NCBI RefSeq assembly: GCF_001017435.1
Contig: NZ_CP011371.1
Location: 930,001-994,000 of the forward strand
DNA length: 64,000 nucleotides
Reading direction: 5' to 3'
Source: Caldimonas brevitalea
GTDB lineage: Bacteria; Pseudomonadota; Gammaproteobacteria; Burkholderiales; Burkholderiaceae_C
Part shown: piece by piece, positions 60,932 through 64,000 of the stretch
Numbering within the stretch: the stretch's first letter is position 1
Layout: each line of letters opens with the position of its first letter
Made by a program: the position numbers and the translations under genes
The notes under the pieces: generated by a model
The model's input: only the letters and a program-made list of their open reading frames with translations
Database searches by the model: none
Told to the model about the DNA's origin: nothing

Positions 60932-61567
60932 TCAATACAGCGTCTCACGCTGCCGCTTCGGCAGCGCCGCGTCATAGGCCGCCCCGTCGATGCTCGCGTC
61001 GCTCAGCACTTCGAGCACCTGTCCCGGCGTCGGCACGCTCTCGCGAACCACCTGCCGATCCGGCTCCCACAGCTGCGAGCGCATCACCGCGCGGCCGCAC
61101 TGGAAGAACACCTTCGTCACATGCACCACCAGCACCGAGCGGGGCAGCTTGTCCTGCACCGCGTGACGGGCCAGCAACCCTGGGTGCGTCGAGATGCGCC
61201 CGCGGCCCAGCACGCGCAGCGTCTCGCGGTGGCCCGGCAGCAAAAACAGCAGCGACACGCGCGGGTCGTGCACCACGTTGCGCAGGCTGTCGATGCGGTT
61301 GTTGCCGCGCCGGTCGGGCAGCAGCAGCGTGTGGGCGTCGGCCACCTCGACAAAGCCGGGCGCGTCACCGCGCGGCGATGCGTCCGGTCCGTCGGGCCCT
61401 ACGGTGCAGAGCACCGCGAACGGGGAGGCTTCGATGAAGGGCCGGTAGAGCGGGTGGACATGATCGGCCTCTTTCTTGACCGAGGCCTCGTTGGGGAGAC
61501 CGTAGAGCGCGCGTAACGCCTCCACGTCGCAGAGGTCGTGTGCCGTGTCATGCCAAAGAGCCGTCAT
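60932..61567 (-). CDS. Pyridoxamine 5'-phosphate oxidase-like FMN-binding protein
   Basis: A 211-residue split-barrel protein of the PPOX family, MSMEG_1061-like subgroup. The FMN-binding segments are FAVLCTVGPDGPDASPRGDA, TLLLPDRRGNNRIDSLRNVV and VSLLFLLPGHRETLRVLGRG. Members reduce cofactors or other small molecules, often with F420 or FMN; the substrate here is unknown. GGAGG just upstream fixes ATG 61567. A promoter for the plus-strand DUF1801 gene lies beyond. Confidence 0.9.
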   Translation of the reverse strand: MTALWHDTAHDLCDVEALRALYGLPNEASVKKEADHVHPLYRPFIEASPFAVLCTVGPDGPDASPRGDAPGFVEVADAHTLLLPDRRGNNRIDSLRNVVHDPRVSLLFLLPGHRETLRVLGRGRISTHPGLLARHAVQDKLPRSVLVVHVTKVFFQCGRAVMRSQLWEPDRQVVRESVPTPGQVLEVLSDASIDGAAYDAALPKRQRETLY

Positions 61568-61800
61568 CGTAGCCTCCAATGGGTCGGGGTCGGACGGTGT
61601 GGTGTGCGGCCCCGCCACGGTGGCGGCCGTTCCGTCCCGGTGGTCGACACGTGCCGGTGCTCGAGATCGCGCAGCGCCTTGGCCTGTTGTCGGTGCGCCG
61701 ACTGTACCTCGGCACTGCAGGGCGTCGTCATCGCGGCGAGCCGTTGTCTCCGCCGTGACGATCCATGATGGAATGGTGCGCAGCCCACCGGAGCCTCCAG

Positions 61801-62247
61801 ATGACACCGTTCACAAGCAAGGACGTCGCGGCCAAGTTCGACACGTATCCACTGCAGGTGCGACGCAAGATGCTGGCGCTGCGCGAACTGGTGTTCCGCA
61901 CGGCTCGGCAGACGCCGGGTGTCGGGGAGATCCAGGAGACCCTGAAATGGGGCGAGCCGGCCTATGTCACGCCGAACAAGGCCGGCAGCACGGTGCGCAT
62001 GGATTGGAAAGCCAAGGCGCCGGGGCGGTACGCGATGTACTTCCATTGCCAAACCGATCTGGTCGAGACGTTCCGCCGGCTGTTCCCGGCAGACTTCCGG
62101 TTCGAGGGCAACCGGGCCCTGGTGTTCGACCTCGAGCAAGAGCTGAAGAGCGATGCGCTCGCGTTCTGCATCGCCGCCTCGCTCACGTATCACCTGCAGA
62201 AGCGGCAGGCCGCGCCTGGAGGGCAGGGTAGCGTCAGGCCCGCGTGA
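61801..62247 (+). CDS. DUF1801 domain protein
   Basis: A 148-residue protein with the DUF1801 pattern: VRRKMLALRELVFRTARQTP, EIQETLKWGEPAYVTPNKAG and YAMYFHCQTDLVETFRRLFP. The family (YdhG/YjhX-like) is small, soluble and of unknown function, sometimes implicated in iron or metabolite handling. ATG 61801 is the first codon with a plausible upstream site; the frame runs back to 61765. Confidence 0.85.
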   Translation: MTPFTSKDVAAKFDTYPLQVRRKMLALRELVFRTARQTPGVGEIQETLKWGEPAYVTPNKAGSTVRMDWKAKAPGRYAMYFHCQTDLVETFRRLFPADFRFEGNRALVFDLEQELKSDALAFCIAASLTYHLQKRQAAPGGQGSVRPA

Positions 62248-62305
62248 CGGTGGCAGGGCGGGGGCAGGAGGCGGCGTCCAAAGCCGCCGAGCGAGCGGTC
62301 GGGCG

Positions 62306-62536
62306 TTAGGTGCGACCCGACCTGGGAGTGGCGGGGGCCGACGTCCGCTCGAACAGCTCCCCGACTTCCACGTCGAAGAACTCGCACAGCTTGTCTATCG
62401 TCTCCAACTCCACGCGGGCCGCCGTCTCGTGATACAGCAGCGTAATCGTGTTTCGATGCAGCCCGGTCTGGCGAGCGACGTCCAAGATCTTGAGCTTGCG
62501 CTCACCCATCAGCCGGGAAAGATGACACTTGATCAC
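62306..62536 (-). CDS. Small XRE-family regulator
   Basis: A 76-residue helix-turn-helix protein of the Cro/CI type: RKLKILDVARQTGLHRNTIT is the DNA-binding pair and the rest (TIDKLCEFFDVEVGELFE) completes the five-helix fold. It starts with GTG 62536, with AGGAG just upstream. A 28-codon frame on the same strand ends on its start codon. It probably controls the divergent gene at 62659 or its own transcription. Confidence 0.85.
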   Translation of the reverse strand: MIKCHLSRLMGERKLKILDVARQTGLHRNTITLLYHETAARVELETIDKLCEFFDVEVGELFERTSAPATPRSGRT

Positions 62537-62619
62537 GCCCTACTCCTGGGCTTAAAGTCATCCTGAACGACAAAAAGACTTGACATAGGGTTTGACGGCG
62601 GGAAAATGTCATCCTGCAT
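62533..62619 (-). CDS. Possible 28-codon upstream ORF overlapping the XRE start
   Basis: MQDDIFPPSNPMSSLFVVQD followed by DFKPRSRA, ending in a TGA that overlaps the GTG start of the XRE gene. It contains two QDD-F units produced by the GTCATCCTG direct repeat. No clear ribosome site precedes it. It may be a leader peptide that couples translation, or only a by-product of the repeat. Confidence 0.35.
   Translation of the reverse strand: MQDDIFPPSNPMSSLFVVQDDFKPRSRA
62557..62616. repeat. Direct repeats GTCATCCTG upstream of XRE
   Basis: GTCATCCTG occurs at 62557-62565 and 62608-62616, 51 bases apart, in the divergent region between the XRE gene and the 62659 gene, with TTGACA at 62580-62585 between them. 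They may be operator half-sites for the XRE protein. Confidence 0.5.
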
Positions 62620-62658
62620 GAAAAAACGCGCGGCAGTGCGACGTGAGGCCGCTGCATT

Positions 62659-63210
62659 GTGACGGACTTTGGGGAGGACCGCGAAGTGGTCGAGACTGCG
62701 TCTGCCTTTACGGCGCCGTGCGCGCCGTGCTCTCTCTTGCGCCCCAGTACGTCGACTGCCTCCCCTATCGGTCTCGCACCCGCCCCTCATCCCGACAACA
62801 CGTTCTGGTTCCACACCACGCTCGACGCCCGGCTGACCGCCGCGCGTCAACGCGAGTGGTACCAGCTGATGCAGCGGCGCCTCGGCGTGCTGGGCCTTGC
62901 CGTGGCCAGCCACCGATCGGTGTCGGTGGTGCTGGGCGTGCGCGAGCGGGTGGTGCGCGCGCACCGACACCATGTCTTGTCGTGGCTGATCGAACAGCCC
63001 ACGGTGTGGGCCGTGCAACTGGGCGAGCTGTCGCCCCTGGCCGACGCATTGGTGCGAGGGCTGCCGGCGCACCCGGTGGTGGACGTGACGTGTGTGGCCG
63101 GTGTGCCGCGCTGCCGGCTGGAGGGCTATGCGCAGCAGACGCTGCGTGCGGTGGTGCGCAAGGCGCTGGCCGAACGGGAGGCAAAGCGCTTGCAAGGATG
63201 GGCCGGCTGA
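62659..63210 (+). CDS. Hypothetical protein
   Basis: A 183-residue protein starting with GTG, no family recognised. The first 45 residues are Ser/Pro/Thr-rich; the rest is a helix-strand domain (NTFWFHTTLDARLTAARQRE, then WYQLMQRRLGVLGLAVASHR, VSVVLGVRERVVRAHRHHVL) with many histidines and arginines, and a short tail KALAEREAKRLQGW. No signal or membrane segment. GAGG lies ten bases upstream. Divergent from the small XRE gene, which may regulate it. Confidence 0.55.
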   Translation: MTDFGEDREVVETASAFTAPCAPCSLLRPSTSTASPIGLAPAPHPDNTFWFHTTLDARLTAARQREWYQLMQRRLGVLGLAVASHRSVSVVLGVRERVVRAHRHHVLSWLIEQPTVWAVQLGELSPLADALVRGLPAHPVVDVTCVAGVPRCRLEGYAQQTLRAVVRKALAEREAKRLQGWAG

Positions 63211-63281
63211 GTTGACAGGTCCCCGGGGAAGCACTGCTCGCCGTCGGTAGCATCGATGAGGTGCCCGACACAGGAGACCCC

Positions 63282-64000
63282 GTGACCCACGACACCACCT
63301 TCTACGACAGCCTGACCCCGTACTACCACCTGATCCACCAGGACTGGAACGCCAGCATCGAACGCCAGGGCGAGCAACTGGGGTCGTTGATCGACAGCCG
63401 CTGGCCCGGCGGTCGCAAGGTGCTCGACGTCTCGTGCGGTATCGGCACGCAGGCGCTCGCACTGGCGCGGCGAGGCTACCAGGTGGTGGCCTCCGATCTG
63501 TCGCCACGCGAAGTCGAACGTGCGCGCGCCGAGGCCCAAGCCCGGGGGCTCTCGATACCGTTCTCGGTCGCCGACATGCGCCAAGCCCATGCACATCACG
63601 GCAGTGGGTTCGACGTCGTGGTCTGCGCCGACAACTCCTTGCCTCACTTGCTGACCGACGCCGAGATCCTGCTCGCATTGCAGCAGATGCACGCCTGCTT
63701 GCGCCCGGGTGGCGGCTGTTTGATCACGGTGCGCGATTACGACGCCGAGCCACGCGGGGTCAACATCGTCAAGCCTTATGGCGTGCGGGTCGAAGGTGAG
63801 CGCCGCTACCTGCTGTTCCAGGTGTGGGACTTCGACGGCGCGTATTGCGACATCACCTTCTTCTTCGTCGAGGAAGACACGCGGACCCAAGCGGTGCAGA
63901 CCCACGCGATGCGCTCGCGCTACTACGCGATCTCGACCGGGCGGCTGGAACAGTTGATGGTGGAAGCCGGCTTTGAGCAGGTCGTTCGACTGGATGGCGT
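63282..64000 (+). CDS. SAM-dependent methyltransferase (partial, cut by the window end)
   Basis: At least 239 residues of a class I methyltransferase; the stop lies beyond 64000. Motif I is VLDVSCGIGTQALALARRGY with the acidic residue in VVASDLS, motif II-like FDVVVCADNSLPHLLTD, and motif III region LRPGGGCLITVRDYDAEPRG. It resembles small-molecule methyltransferases (UbiE/BioC type) in its first half; the substrate is unknown. GTG 63282 with AGGAGA upstream is the start. Confidence 0.88.
   Translation, partial: MTHDTTFYDSLTPYYHLIHQDWNASIERQGEQLGSLIDSRWPGGRKVLDVSCGIGTQALALARRGYQVVASDLSPREVERARAEAQARGLSIPFSVADMRQAHAHHGSGFDVVVCADNSLPHLLTDAEILLALQQMHACLRPGGGCLITVRDYDAEPRGVNIVKPYGVRVEGERRYLLFQVWDFDGAYCDITFFFVEEDTRTQAVQTHAMRSRYYAISTGRLEQLMVEAGFEQVVRLDG

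Noticed and set aside
1..64000. tRNA, rRNA, insertion sequences, integrase/att sites, CRISPR arrays
   Set aside because: Looked for clover-leaf arms, transposase motifs and regularly spaced repeats; none was convincing. The only tandem array is the 63-bp set, which has no spacers.

Overview
The window is GC-rich throughout, with compact genes, frequent ATGA/GTG start overlaps and a strong bias for G or C at third codon positions. The protein complement points to a betaproteobacterium of the order Burkholderiales, probably of the Rubrivivax/Leptothrix/Caldimonas type. Supporting families are MaeB malic enzyme, a beta-type HU, DUF3182, DUF2252, a SphA-like porin, AlkB, orphan type VI and type III secretion genes, and many stand-alone periplasmic proteins. 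The family placement is inference. I see no rRNA, tRNA, insertion sequence, prophage or CRISPR array.

Layout. 1-8.3 kb: malic enzyme and HU, a 700-base non-coding stretch with palindromes, then a stress-like cluster: a CxxCxGxG mini-protein behind a perfect terminator, an unusual SRPBCC-Hsp20 fusion, an HPF-like ribosome factor and a duplicated PRC-barrel protein. 8.8-12.2 kb: an alkane module (OmpW/AlkL-type porin, AlkB hydroxylase, AraC-type regulator). 12.4-16.4 kb: a glycan cluster (DUF4254, GT2 and two convergent overlapping GT9 genes) with four 63-bp tandem repeats between the GT2 and GT9 genes. 17-30 kb: mixed envelope and redox genes, including a subtilase group with a separate prodomain-like protein, a VOC/DHA2 efflux pair, MipA and DUF3182. 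30.2-33.7 kb: YitT membrane protein, a CesT-type secretion chaperone with a putative effector, and a fructosamine-kinase-like enzyme. 33.7-44.4 kb: housekeeping and envelope genes (HDOD, patatin lipoprotein, DUF2252, MBL hydrolase, SphA-like porin, CMD/AraC pair), the remnant of a VOC gene, and a 26-bp near-perfect palindrome just downstream of a good -10 box.

44.4-47.3 kb: an unexplained three-gene operon (large Trp/Cys-rich protein, DUF1360 membrane protein, small Cys-headed protein). 47.5-53.2 kb: BamE-like and BON-domain envelope proteins, a large hybrid histidine kinase and an orphan oligopeptide-binding protein. 53.5-59.5 kb: a complete type VI cargo cassette: VgrG, DUF4123 adaptor, DUF3304 lipoprotein (candidate immunity protein) and a Tle1-type phospholipase effector, with no structural T6SS genes. 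59.6-64 kb: an AbiEii-type nucleotidyltransferase/XRE toxin-antitoxin pair with its own autoregulation-like promoter, a PPOX protein, a DUF1801 protein, a small XRE regulator overlapped by a 28-codon upstream ORF, an unknown protein, and a methyltransferase cut by the window edge.

The most promising places for undescribed biology are the SRPBCC-Hsp20 fusion, the CesT/effector pair, the DUF1360 operon, the 63-bp repeat array and the 41.16 kb palindrome.
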